A stretch of 13,738 bases of DNA from Phycisphaerales bacterium UBA1926. GTDB lineage: Bacteria > Planctomycetota > Phycisphaerae > Phycisphaerales > UBA1924. Each line of letters opens with the position of its first letter. Within the stretch, counting starts at the first letter, position 1. The stretch covers positions 645 to 14,382 of the forward strand of contig DDFO01000053.1 of NCBI GenBank assembly GCA_002337215.1, given 5' to 3'. The notes below the pieces were generated by a model. It saw only the letters and a list, made by a program, of their open reading frames with translations. It had not been told where the DNA came from and did not search any database. Position numbers and translations under genes: made by a program. This document shows, one piece after another, positions 1 through 6,506 of this stretch.

Positions 1-2
1 GT

Positions 3-452
3 CGACGGAACCACCGGCAACGCTGGTCGGTCGATGATGAGCACAATCTGGTTGGTCGCGATCGATTGGGATGCGACGATGAACGCCTTGCGGCGTCGCG
101 TCGGGCGATGCGAGAGGATGCGTTTGTGCTCGATGCGCGGGGGCGTGGTGTTGTCGAAGCTTCGATCGTGGAACATGCGGATCGGCGGGGGTGGCGTATC
201 GATGCGGTCGCGGTTCGGTCGAACCATGTGCATGTTGTTGTCGGTGCGTCGTCGCACTCGCCGGAGGTTGTTGCGGGGCAGTTCAAGGCGTGGGGGACGC
301 GTCGGCTTCGGGAGGCCGGGCTGATCGGGGATCGGACGCGCGTGTGGACGAAGATGGCGAGCACGCGGTCGATCCATACCGAGGCGTCGCGGGTTGCGGC
401 GGTGGACTATGTGGTGAATTTTCAGGACGCGGGGCGGGGGCGGTTTGAGTGA
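3..452 (+). CDS. REP-associated tyrosine transposase (IS200-like Y1 family), 5' end outside window
   Basis: Y1 transposase-like protein. Enzymes of this family nick single-stranded DNA with a tyrosine at REP palindromes or IS200/IS605 ends. The frame is open from the first bases of the window, so the true start lies upstream. A TTG at 66 is in frame, but the residues before it (SVDDEHN, about residues 9-15) fit the family, so it is not the start. The HUH metal-binding motif is SNHVHVVV, with the two histidine codons at 225-227 and 231-233. The candidate catalytic tyrosine is in DYVVNF (codon 408-410). The FVLD...RGW segment before the HUH motif and KAW.TRRLREAGL after it match planctomycete RAYT proteins as I remember them. 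The stop is TGA at 450-452. RAYTs are usually single-copy and domesticated, without flanking IS ends. A REP-like palindrome lies 64 bp downstream. The family is fairly certain; activity is unknown. Confidence 0.8.
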   Translation, partial: RRNHRQRWSVDDEHNLVGRDRLGCDDERLAASRRAMREDAFVLDARGRGVVEASIVEHADRRGWRIDAVAVRSNHVHVVVGASSHSPEVVAGQFKAWGTRRLREAGLIGDRTRVWTKMASTRSIHTEASRVAAVDYVVNFQDAGRGRFE

Positions 453-515
453 GGTCCTATGGCGAGCGACGGGTTAGGTGGGAGGGGAGGGTGTGGAGAG
501 AATGGGAAGGCTGGG

Positions 516-542
516 GAGTCCCCTCGCTTGCGCGAGGGGCTC
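516..542. repeat. REP-like palindrome downstream of the transposase
   Basis: A strong imperfect palindrome. The arms CCCCTCGC (520-527) and GCGAGGGG (532-539) pair around loop TTGC, and GAG (516-518) and CTC (540-542) extend the stem past one bulged T. It sits between the 3' ends of the transposase and the convergent small membrane gene. REP/RAYT biology predicts such palindromes next to the transposase. It could equally be a two-way terminator, with a short TTT run (543-545) on the + side. Only one copy is visible in this window. Confidence 0.6.
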
Positions 543-585
543 TTTGTGGAGTACGAGCGGGTTTTCTTGAGCTAGGGAGCGGGGT

Positions 586-969
586 TCATTCGGGTGGAGC
601 CTTTGGGGTGCGTGGGCCGAAGGCGAAGATATAGATGGCTGCGAGCGAAGAGAGTCCCGTGGCGATGAGGTAGATCGTTGGGAGTTGTTGCTCGGCGATT
701 GAATCGTTGAGTTTGTGATGAGAACCCCATGCGAGCGCTTGAGCGGGGCTCTCGTAGCGGTCGGTCTCTCCTGCGGACCAATCGTTCACATGGATCGTGA
801 TCTGGCCTTCTGATTCGAGGTATTCGAGTGTTGTTGTCAGCCCCTGAATGCGACGGACCACCTCTGAGTATTCGCCTTGTAACACTGCGTCGAAAGCAAG
901 AAACAGAAGAATGGCTGTAGCGGCGATACACGCAAAGAACGGGAGTACTCCGAAGAAGAGCTGCTTCAT
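586..969 (-). CDS. Small two-helix membrane protein, unknown function
   Basis: A 127-residue protein that I do not recognise. A hydrophobic N-terminal segment (about residues 5-28, rich in F, A, L and I) and a second one (about 97-117) flank a polar region of about 65 residues. That region is probably one extracytoplasmic loop. The C-terminus ends in a short proline- and lysine-containing tail (GPRTPKAPPE). The ATG at 969-967 follows the lepA stop codon (TAG, 972-970) with no bases between, so translation is probably coupled to lepA and no separate promoter is needed. No good Shine-Dalgarno is visible. By eye its DNA is about 47-50% G+C, clearly lower than lepA, which suggests a fast-evolving orphan or a later arrival. 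The call as a real gene rests on the two helices, the stop/start junction and the lack of a competing frame. Confidence 0.65.
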   Translation of the reverse strand: MKQLFFGVLPFFACIAATAILLFLAFDAVLQGEYSEVVRRIQGLTTTLEYLESEGQITIHVNDWSAGETDRYESPAQALAWGSHHKLNDSIAEQQLPTIYLIATGLSSLAAIYIFAFGPRTPKAPPE

Positions 970-2799
970 CTATTCGCTCGTGTCCAATACCGCCATGAAG
1001 GCTTCCTGCGGGATGTTGACGGATCCCACGGACTTCATGCGGTCCTTGCCCTTTTTCTGCTTCTCGAGGAGTTTGCGTTTTCGGCTGACGTCGCCGCCGT
1101 AGCACTTGGCGGTGACGTCCTTGCGGAAGCCCTTGATGGTTTCGCGGGCGATGATTTTGCCGCCGATGACGGCCTGGAGGGGGATCTCGAACTGGTGGCG
1201 GTCGATCTGCTTTTTGAGTTTGACGAGGAGTTGCCGGCCTCGCTGTTCGGCCTTGTCTTTGTGGGTGATGAGGGAGAGGGCCTCGACGGGTTCGCCGTTG
1301 ATGAGGACGTCGACCTTGACGAGGGTTTCTTTTCGGAACTCGGTGACCTCGTAGTCCATGGTTCCGTAGCCGGAGGTCATGCCCTTGAGTTTGTCGTAGA
1401 AGTCGTAGATGAGTTCGGCGAGGGGGATCTCGAAGGTGATCATGTCGCGCGCTTCGGAGACGTACATCTGCGATTTGAAGATGCCGCGTCGCTCGAGGCA
1501 GAGTTTCATGATGTCGCCGATGGAGGCCTTGGGGAGCATGACCTCGAGCTTGCAGAAGGGCTCGCGGATCTCGAGGATGGTGCCCATGTCGGGGAGGTCG
1601 GCGGGGTTGTGGACCTCGATCTCTTCGGGCTCGTTGTTCTTGCCGCGGATGAGGGCCTTGTAGGAGACTGTGGGGGCGGTCTGGACGATCTCGAGGTCGA
1701 ACTCACGCTCGAGTCGTTCCTGGACGATGTCCATATGGAGGAGTCCCAGGAAGCCGCAGCGGAAGCCGAAGCCGAGGGCTTCGGAGTGGACGGCCTGGTA
1801 GGTGAATGCGGAGTCGTTGAGGGACAGTTTCTCGACGGCTTCGCGCATGTCCTCGAATCCCGAGCCCTTTTTGTCGGTGGAGGTCGCGGGGTAGAAGTCG
1901 CAGAAGACCATTTGGCGTGGTGGTTCGTAGCCTTCGAGAGGTTCTGAGGCGGGGTCGTGGTCGATGGTGATGGTGTCGCCGACGCGGACCTCGCCCAGGG
2001 TTTTCATGGCGGCGATGAGGTAGCAGGTCTCGCCGACGCCGACCTTGTTGACCTTGGTGGGCTTGGGTGTGTACTTGCCGAGTTCGGTGATGTTGAAGGT
2101 GCGCTCCATCTGCATCATGCGGATCTTGTCGCCGACCTTGAGGGAGCCGTCGAAGACGCGGCAGTAGAGGACGACGCCCCGGTAGTCGTCGTAGACGGCG
2201 TCGAAGATGAGGGCGCGGGTCTTGTCGGTGGTGGCGGGGCGGGGCGGGGGCATCTTGTCGCAGATGACTGTCAGCAGTTCGTCGATGCCCTGGCCTGTCT
2301 TGGCGCTCACGGCGATGCAGTCTTCGGCGGGGAGGCCCAGGACCTGCTCGACTTCTTCGGCGATCTCGGTGGGCCGGGCGGCGGGGAGATCGATTTTGTT
2401 GAGGACGGGGATGAGTTCGAGGTCCTGCTCGACGGCGAGGTAGGTGTTGACGACGGTCTGGGCCTCGACGCCCTGGGCGGCGTCGACGATGAGGAGGGCG
2501 CCTTCGCAGGCTTTGAGGGCGCGGGAGACTTCGTAGCCGAAGTCGACGTGTCCCGGCGTGTCGATGAAGTTGAGCATGAACTGCTCTTGGGTGCCGTCGG
2601 GGTAGGTGTGCATGTGCATCACGGTGACCGCGGATGCCTTGATGGTGATGCCGCGTTCGCGCTCGAGGTCCATCGAGTCGAGGAGCTGGGCCTTGGCCTC
2701 GCGATCGGAGACGGCGAAGGTGGACTGGAGGAGCCGGTCGGCGAGGGTGGACTTGCCGTGGTCGATGTGGGCGATGATGGAGAAGTTTCGGATCTGCAA
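970..2799 (-). CDS. lepA: Elongation factor 4 (ribosomal back-translocase GTPase LepA)
   Basis: EF-4/LepA is a ribosome-binding GTPase related to EF-G, linked to back-translocation, recovery of stalled ribosomes and ribosome maturation. All GTPase motifs are present: G1 AHIDHGKST (residues 10-18), G2 RGITI (49-53), G3 DTPGH (80-84, with the catalytic His84), G4 NKID (134-137) and G5 SAKTG. The C-terminal LepA signature is intact ([22 protein letters not shown] and then VNIPQEAF). I chose TTG at 2799-2797 because it gives [15 protein letters not shown], the usual LepA N-terminus, and a normal length of 609 residues. The frame stays open to 3318, but that extension is low-complexity antisense of the next gene and has no ATG or GTG close to the conserved start. 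A GGA lies 12-14 nt upstream, giving weak ribosome-binding support. The gene heads a two-gene unit with the small membrane protein and diverges from the zinc-ribbon gene. Confidence 0.96.
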   Translation of the reverse strand: MQIRNFSIIAHIDHGKSTLADRLLQSTFAVSDREAKAQLLDSMDLERERGITIKASAVTVMHMHTYPDGTQEQFMLNFIDTPGHVDFGYEVSRALKACEGALLIVDAAQGVEAQTVVNTYLAVEQDLELIPVLNKIDLPAARPTEIAEEVEQVLGLPAEDCIAVSAKTGQGIDELLTVICDKMPPPRPATTDKTRALIFDAVYDDYRGVVLYCRVFDGSLKVGDKIRMMQMERTFNITELGKYTPKPTKVNKVGVGETCYLIAAMKTLGEVRVGDTITIDHDPASEPLEGYEPPRQMVFCDFYPATSTDKKGSGFEDMREAVEKLSLNDSAFTYQAVHSEALGFGFRCGFLGLLHMDIVQERLEREFDLEIVQTAPTVSYKALIRGKNNEPEEIEVHNPADLPDMGTILEIREPFCKLEVMLPKASIGDIMKLCLERRGIFKSQMYVSEARDMITFEIPLAELIYDFYDKLKGMTSGYGTMDYEVTEFRKETLVKVDVLINGEPVEALSLITHKDKAEQRGRQLLVKLKKQIDRHQFEIPLQAVIGGKIIARETIKGFRKDVTAKCYGGDVSRKRKLLEKQKKGKDRMKSVGSVNIPQEAFMAVLDTSE

Positions 2800-2876
2800 C
2801 GCTGGTTTCCGTCCGTGGTAGAGACTCTGTGTCCGGTGAGGTGTGGGGGATGATACGCCGGGAAAGGGGATTCCTG

Positions 2877-3257
2877 ATGGAGATTCGCGGGGGGTCGGTT
2901 CACGGGATCCGGGCGGGGTTGCTGGCGGTGATCCGGGTGGTGGCGGTGGTGCTGCTGGCGTGGGGGGGCTTCCGCGTCGTGAGCCGCGTTCTGTTCGCGG
3001 TGCTGGGGAACGGCGACATCCGGACCGCGTGGACGGTGTGGACGGGCGCTGGGGAGAGCCAGGGTGTTTTTCAGGGTGTGCCGATGGTGATGGTCGGCAT
3101 TGCGCTGGCGGTTCTCGGGCGTCGGATCGTGGTGTGGGTGGTGCGTCCGCCTGAGTGGGGGTGCGCGTCGTGTGGGTATGCTGTCGCCGCGAACGATGTG
3201 GTGTGCCCGGAGTGCGGTCGGCGGGTCGGTGGTGGTAAAAGCAGGGGCGGTGGGTGA
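2877..3257 (+). CDS. Small membrane protein with C-terminal zinc ribbon
   Basis: A 126-residue protein with two predicted membrane helices (about residues 11-36 and 67-88) and a C-terminal four-cysteine knuckle, GCASCGY...VCPECGRR. The two CxxC pairs are typical of a rubredoxin-like zinc ribbon. Small planctomycete membrane proteins with this 'CxxCGY...CPECG' ending are common, but I know of no assigned function. The ATG at 2877 is preferred over the upstream GTG at 2829 and ATG at 2850: it has a good Shine-Dalgarno (AAGGGGA, 2864-2870) and places the first helix near the N-terminus. It is transcribed away from lepA; the two start codons are 77 bp apart, so any promoter for either gene lies in or next to that gap. 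I see no convincing -35/-10 pair there. It ends before a pair of hairpins shared with the convergent dockerin gene. Confidence 0.75.
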   Translation: MEIRGGSVHGIRAGLLAVIRVVAVVLLAWGGFRVVSRVLFAVLGNGDIRTAWTVWTGAGESQGVFQGVPMVMVGIALAVLGRRIVVWVVRPPEWGCASCGYAVAANDVVCPECGRRVGGGKSRGGG

Positions 3258-3274
3258 CGGATGCCGTGTTGCTG

Positions 3275-3306
3275 GTTCTGTCCGATCCGAGTTCTTGCGA
3301 CAGAAC
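3275..3306. terminator. Inverted repeat (first of two hairpins) in a convergent gap
   Basis: A perfect 8-bp inverted repeat, GTTCTGTC (3275-3282) and GACAGAAC (3299-3306), with a 16-nt spacer. A second GTTCT at 3291-3295 could pair with AGAAC (3302-3306) instead, giving a smaller hairpin. It lies just after the stop of the zinc-ribbon gene and directly abuts the next palindrome. Its likely role is in termination or 3'-end protection. There is no T-tract right after it. Confidence 0.4.
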
Positions 3307-3331
3307 ACCGACCCGCATGGGCGGGTCGGTG
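3306..3331. terminator. Strong GC-rich hairpin, probable bidirectional terminator or repeat
   Basis: A perfect 11-bp stem, CACCGACCCGC (3306-3316) and GCGGGTCGGTG (3321-3331), with loop ATGG. TTTT follows at 3340-3343 on the + strand, 8 nt after the stem, so a canonical intrinsic terminator is only half met. The position between the convergent zinc-ribbon and dockerin genes favours a two-way transcription stop. The right arm, GCGGGTCGGTGG, also occurs inside the zinc-ribbon coding sequence at 3221-3232, exactly 100 bp upstream. Confidence 0.55.
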
Positions 3332-3367
3332 GCACGCTGTTTTACGGCTCAGATCTGGTCGGCAGAC

Positions 3368-4183
3368 CTATGGGCAGCCTGCAGTGAACAGGGTGACGAA
3401 GGCCTGGATGTCGGCGAGGTCGAGGATGTCGCTGGGGTTGGCGAGATCGGCGTTGCCCGATTCGAGCGGGTTGGCCGAGGTGAAGGCGGTGATAAACGCC
3501 TGGACATCGGCGAGGTCGAGCACGCCCTCGGGGGCGGCGGTGTCGGCGCCGTTGCAGCCTGGGGCGAGGGTGAGCGAGCCGTCGTAGGAAGCGGAGGCAG
3601 AACTGCTTCCGGGTTCGTAGTTGAAGACGGCGGTGGCGTCGTTGCGGAGTTGGAATGTGTAGTCGCCTGGCGGGAGGGCGCGGGTGAAGTCGAGGTCGCG
3701 GGGGGAGTCGGCGGCGTCTTCATCGACGAGGCGGTCGTTGTCGCCGTTGAACAGGCGGACCCAGGCGCGGGCTTCGCCGCTGGCGTCGAGTTGGGCTTGG
3801 ACGCGGACGCGTGCGGTCTCCGCGACGCTGAAGCGGACGCCGAAGCGGGAGTAGGCGAAGCCGAGCCCGTAGCCCTCGCCGTCGCTGAATGCGCTCGCGG
3901 AGGAATTGCCGTCGGCGAGGAGCGCGGTGGTGGAGATGGTGGAGTTCTGTGAGGAAGAGCCTGACCCGTCGGCGGATTTGACGGCACCGAACCCGCCGGC
4001 GCCGATGAACCAGTCTTCGAACGGGAGATCGGGGAGCAGGTCGTCGGAGGAGAAATCAAAGCCGCTGAAATCGGAGGCGGAGCCCTGGGCGACGATCTCG
4101 CGGTCGTCGACGAGGAGGGTGAAGTCGGCGGCGAGGCCGGCGACTGCGGCGGCGCCGAGGACGGTCATGGCGATGGGCATCAT
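3368..4183 (-). CDS. Secreted protein with GC-type dockerin domain
   Basis: A 271-residue exported protein. The N-terminus is a short signal peptide (residues 1-19, MMPIAMTVLG followed by an Ala/Gly-rich stretch, with probable cleavage after LAA). The middle (about 20-205) is Ser/Gly/Asp-rich with beta-strand-like segments (ARVRVQAQLDASGEARAWVRLF, PPGDYTFQL), which resembles a pre-peptidase C-terminal or beta-sandwich module; that comparison is inference. Residues 209-271 form a dockerin-like pair, GVLDLADVQAFITAF (219-233) and DILDLADIQAFVTLF (252-266), bracketed by GC pairs at 209-210 and 269-270. This is the planctomycete 'GC-type dockerin', thought to act in surface anchoring or sorting. 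The two halves are also a near-identical DNA repeat 96 bp apart (from about 3402 and 3498). The first of two tandem ATGs (4183) was chosen because AAAGGGA (4195-4189) sits 5 nt upstream. The ligand or substrate is unknown. Confidence 0.82.
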   Translation of the reverse strand: MMPIAMTVLGAAAVAGLAADFTLLVDDREIVAQGSASDFSGFDFSSDDLLPDLPFEDWFIGAGGFGAVKSADGSGSSSQNSTISTTALLADGNSSASAFSDGEGYGLGFAYSRFGVRFSVAETARVRVQAQLDASGEARAWVRLFNGDNDRLVDEDAADSPRDLDFTRALPPGDYTFQLRNDATAVFNYEPGSSSASASYDGSLTLAPGCNGADTAAPEGVLDLADVQAFITAFTSANPLESGNADLANPSDILDLADIQAFVTLFTAGCP

Positions 4184-4274
4184 GGTGTTCCCTTTCCGCC
4201 CCGGCGATGGCGTGCGGTGGGGATCGTTCGGATCCTGGTCCGCGTGTGCCGAATCGGGCGAGGTCCCGGCGTGG

Positions 4275-4309
4275 CGCGATCCCCGTCGTTTCTCCGGCGG
4301 GGTGTCGCG
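4275..4309 (-). promoter_or_regulatory. Imperfect hairpin at predicted 5' end of dockerin mRNA (or methyltransferase terminator)
   Basis: CGCGA (4275-4279), CCCCG (4281-4285) and CG (4287-4288) pair with CG (4295-4296), CGGGG (4298-4302) and TCGCG (4305-4309). This gives 12 bp broken by small mismatches, with a 6-nt loop. Its right edge falls within 1-2 nt of the start point predicted from the adjacent promoter candidate, so the dockerin transcript may begin as a stem-loop. The hairpin also lies downstream of the methyltransferase gene on the same strand, and could terminate that transcript. There is no T-tract. Confidence 0.35.
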
Positions 4310-4313
4310 TCCG

Positions 4314-4342
4314 ATCGTATCGGAAACGGGCGCGGGGTCCAA
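4314..4342 (-). promoter_or_regulatory. Candidate sigma-70 promoter of the dockerin gene
   Basis: On the - strand, TTGGAC (4342-4337) is followed after exactly 17 nt by TACGAT (4319-4314). The -10 matches the consensus at 4 of 6 bases and the -35 at its first three. It lies 131 bp upstream of the dockerin ATG and just after the methyltransferase stop codon, so it would give the secreted-protein gene its own transcript. Confidence 0.4.
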
Positions 4343-4356
4343 GCGGGAACTCGCGG

Positions 4357-5187
4357 TCAGGCCTTGATGGCGATGGCGTCGAAGACGGGGGGGACGGCCA
4401 CGAAGCGGTCGGGGTCTTGCGATGCTTCGCGCCAGAGGCGGAAGAAGGCGTCGGCGTCGGGTTGGGCGAGATGTCCTGCTTCGACGACGCGGGGGATGAT
4501 GGAGGGCCAGAAGGAATCGGGCCAGGCCCAGAGCGGGCTCGTCGGGAAGGCGATGCGCTGGGTGGCCTGAAACTCGGCGAGCTGGAAGCCGGCCTCGCGG
4601 AGGGCGCGGGGGACGTCGCCCATGATGTCGTTGCTGCCCTCGTTGCCTTCCCAGTATTCGAGCAGGGCGTTGATGGCTTTGGTGAAGACGGGGTCGCGCG
4701 GTGCGATGGACATGGCGCGCCAGTTGAAGTAGTCCTGGATGATGACCCGGCCGCCCGGCTTGAGGGCGGCGTGGATCTGGGCGAAGACGGTGTCGATGTC
4801 GGGGGAAAAGCTGAGGACCCAGCGGCAGTAGGCGGCGTCGTACGAGCCTGTTTCGTCTTCGGTGAGGACGGTTTCGAGTTGGTGGATGTCGCCTCGCCGG
4901 ACCTCGGCGCAGTTGAGATCGAGGGCGGTCATGCGGTCGACGAAGGCGTCGATGTAGTTTGGTGAGCCCTCGATGCCGAGGACTTTTCCGGAGGGGCCTA
5001 CGAGTTCGGCGAGGTCGGCGGCGGCGTAGCCGGGCCCGGTGCCGATGTCGAGGACGCGGCTGCCGACGCCGATGCCGGCGCGGTCCCAGATGCTTGCGGC
5101 CTGGGCGGCCCAGAGACGGTGCTGGATGCCGAGGCGTTGGAGTTCGGTAGTGTCGGTGCCGAGGAGGTAGTTTTCAACGGAGGGCAT
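4357..5187 (-). CDS. Class I SAM-dependent methyltransferase, substrate unknown
   Basis: A 276-residue cytosolic methyltransferase with a Rossmann-type SAM fold. Motif I is VLDIGTGPGY (residues 45-54), followed by the acidic end of strand 2 (GIEGS, 71-75). GDI (99-101) probably contacts the adenine. YDAAYCRWVLSF (116-127) is the motif IV region, and LKPGGRVIIQDY (142-153) is the motif V/VI strand. The C-terminal part (about 160-276) is rich in Trp and Phe (PLWAWPDSFWP) and is probably the substrate lid. It belongs to the broad UbiE/Methyltransf_25-like group; sequence alone does not say whether the target is a small molecule. ATG at 5187 gives a sensible N-terminus. There is no Shine-Dalgarno, but TAACCT (5199-5194) lies 6 nt before the ATG, which would suit a leaderless start. 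The unknown gene upstream ends 27 bp away on the same strand. Confidence 0.85.
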   Translation of the reverse strand: MPSVENYLLGTDTTELQRLGIQHRLWAAQAASIWDRAGIGVGSRVLDIGTGPGYAAADLAELVGPSGKVLGIEGSPNYIDAFVDRMTALDLNCAEVRRGDIHQLETVLTEDETGSYDAAYCRWVLSFSPDIDTVFAQIHAALKPGGRVIIQDYFNWRAMSIAPRDPVFTKAINALLEYWEGNEGSNDIMGDVPRALREAGFQLAEFQATQRIAFPTSPLWAWPDSFWPSIIPRVVEAGHLAQPDADAFFRLWREASQDPDRFVAVPPVFDAIAIKA

Positions 5188-5214
5188 GGGGTGAGGTTAG
5201 GAGAGCACGCGGAG

Positions 5215-5748
5215 TCAGGAACCGCCGTGTATCCAGAGGATGGCGGCGGTGACCATCGCGGCGGCGATGATGGTGGCGCCGAGCAGTTTCTGGAGAATGG
5301 AGACGGCGGCTGTCGGCTTCGGGCGACGCGTTGCCCTGGGCATCGACGGGAGAGACTCTGCGACTCGGTGCGCGAGATGGGGGGAGAGGGGGGCGTAGCC
5401 CGGCTGGGATTCGCCACGGCGGGCGGTGTCCTGGACCATGGCGATGATGAGTGCGGCGTCGAAGGGGCTGAAGCCGAGATTGGCGGCGAGGCGGAGGAGG
5501 CGTTCGCGGCGTTCGGGGCGGAGGATGGCGGCGCGGCCGCCCTCGATCTGGGAGGCGACGCGGACGGTGAAGGCCCAGCGTGGGTCGGTCTGGTCGATCT
5601 CGGGGGCTGGGTGATCGTGGACTTGGGTGATGCTGCGGCGCGACGGGTGTCGCGTGGGGACAACACCCGCGTTGACAAGCCGCAACGCGGGATTGGGGTG
5701 CTGGATCGGATTGGCGTCCACGGGCGTCATCTGGGCGATACCATGCAC
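5215..5748 (-). CDS. Unknown protein with a C-terminal membrane anchor
   Basis: A 177-residue protein that I cannot assign. The first 55 residues are rich in Pro and His and look disordered. A compact helical region follows (about 56-112: DPRWAFTVRVASQ, then ILRPERRERLLRLAANLGFSPFDAALIIAMVQD). I think this occurs in other planctomycetes, but no function comes to mind. The last 25 residues form a hydrophobic helix (LLGATIIAAAMVTAAILW), so the protein is probably tail-anchored with its bulk in the cytoplasm. The start is uncertain: ATG at 5748, ATG at 5730, or a TTG near 5690 that would remove most of the disordered part. None has a clear Shine-Dalgarno. A 9-bp inverted repeat lies in the early coding region. 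It is in the same direction as the methyltransferase, 27 bp away, so the two may be cotranscribed. Confidence 0.65.
   Translation of the reverse strand: MHGIAQMTPVDANPIQHPNPALRLVNAGVVPTRHPSRRSITQVHDHPAPEIDQTDPRWAFTVRVASQIEGGRAAILRPERRERLLRLAANLGFSPFDAALIIAMVQDTARRGESQPGYAPLSPHLAHRVAESLPSMPRATRRPKPTAAVSILQKLLGATIIAAAMVTAAILWIHGGS
5666..5691. repeat. Perfect 9-bp inverted repeat inside a coding region
   Basis: CCCGCGTTG (5666-5674) and CAACGCGGG (5683-5691) pair around an 8-nt loop, ACAAGCCG. It falls 58-83 nt inside the annotated start of the tail-anchored unknown gene. It could be untranslated leader if the true start is downstream, or chance in GC-rich DNA. Confidence 0.4.
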
Positions 5749-5906
5749 ACGCGGTGCCAGCGTGCCGGTCTCGCGGCTGCCGGGGTTTCGGCTCGCGTCG
5801 GGTTGTGGGCGACTTTCGTGGCGTCCTGCAGGGCTTGGGAAGAACGACCGATCTATGACTCGGATGGATGGAAAGACGCGGGACGCGTGGAGATGACCGA
5901 TAACTG

Positions 5907-6503
5907 ATGGCGACGACGCACGGTGAGAGTACGGATTCTTCGGTGAGCGATTCGATCGAATCGCTGCGGCTTGTTGCGCCGGGGCACAAAGACGACGCGA
6001 TCTGGAAGCTCGAGGTCATGAGCCGGCGGGGCCGGTTGCCCGGGTTTCGGCGAGTCGTCGGGGGCTTCTCGGTGGCGGCGCACGGGAACCCGTTCGACAA
6101 GACGTTGACGATGATGGCGGTTGAGGACGGCGGCGGCGGGTCGGATGGTGCATCGGTCGGTGGGACGGGCGGTGGGACGGGCGGGGGCGTGGTGTTCAGG
6201 CCCGAGCTGCGGATCGAGCGACGGATGCCCGCGATCGCTCTGGTGATCTTCGTGTTGACCGTGTTCCCGGGTGTTCTGCTGACCGACTCGTTCCTCCGGA
6301 TGCACCTCTCGTTTTACGAGAAGTGGACGACCGAGGGGCTCGTGACGTGGTGGTGGTACGTGCCGCTGACGGTTGTGAGCCTGGTCTGGGCGTGGTTCGG
6401 CGCGATGAAGAAATCGACGAAGACCGCCGGGGCCTCGGCGCGTGAGGCGATCGACAAGATCGCGGGCGAGTTGGATGGGCGGGTCGAGTCGCGGTCTTCG
6501 TAA
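5907..6503 (+). CDS. Two-helix membrane protein with Gly-rich linker, unknown function
   Basis: A 198-residue protein. Residues about 15-72 are a soluble part (IESLRLVAPGHKDDAIWKLE..., PGFRRVVGGF, NPFDKTLTMM). A Gly/Ser/Thr linker follows (75-94, GGGGSDGASVGGTGGGTGGG), coded in part by a short tandem repeat near 6160-6185. Two hydrophobic helices follow (about 108-128 and 146-166, the second preceded by WWWYVPL), then a short charged tail with an amphipathic stretch (REAIDKIAGELDGRV). Both ends are probably cytoplasmic. I do not recognise the family. ATG at 5907 has only a weak GGAGA about 14 nt upstream. The 158 bp to the divergent upstream gene shows no convincing promoter. The TAA at 6501-6503 stands 3 bp from the stop of the convergent lipoprotein gene. 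Confidence 0.7.
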   Translation: MATTHGESTDSSVSDSIESLRLVAPGHKDDAIWKLEVMSRRGRLPGFRRVVGGFSVAAHGNPFDKTLTMMAVEDGGGGSDGASVGGTGGGTGGGVVFRPELRIERRMPAIALVIFVLTVFPGVLLTDSFLRMHLSFYEKWTTEGLVTWWWYVPLTVVSLVWAWFGAMKKSTKTAGASAREAIDKIAGELDGRVESRSS

Positions 6504-6506
6504 GAA

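Noticed and set aside
66..68. TTG as the start of the transposase
   Set aside because: The frame is open to the window edge and the upstream residues fit the family, so the gene is truncated by the window rather than starting here.
1195..2853. Two long + frames opposite lepA (1195-1947 and 1957-2853)
   Set aside because: They are the reverse reading of GC-rich lepA codons, full of Asp/Glu/Gly/Val, with no motifs or start context; lepA is certain.
2848..2880. A promoter for lepA around TATCAT on the - strand (2855-2850)
   Set aside because: A plausible -10, but no -35-like sequence at 16-18 nt; too weak to annotate.
2800..3318. N-terminal extension of lepA
   Set aside because: Pro/Arg/Ser-rich sequence antisense to the zinc-ribbon gene. 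LepA proteins begin at the IRNFSIIAH segment.
3395..3540. A DNA direct repeat with about 96-bp period, considered as a repeat array or CRISPR
   Set aside because: Only two copies, and they encode the two halves of the dockerin domain.
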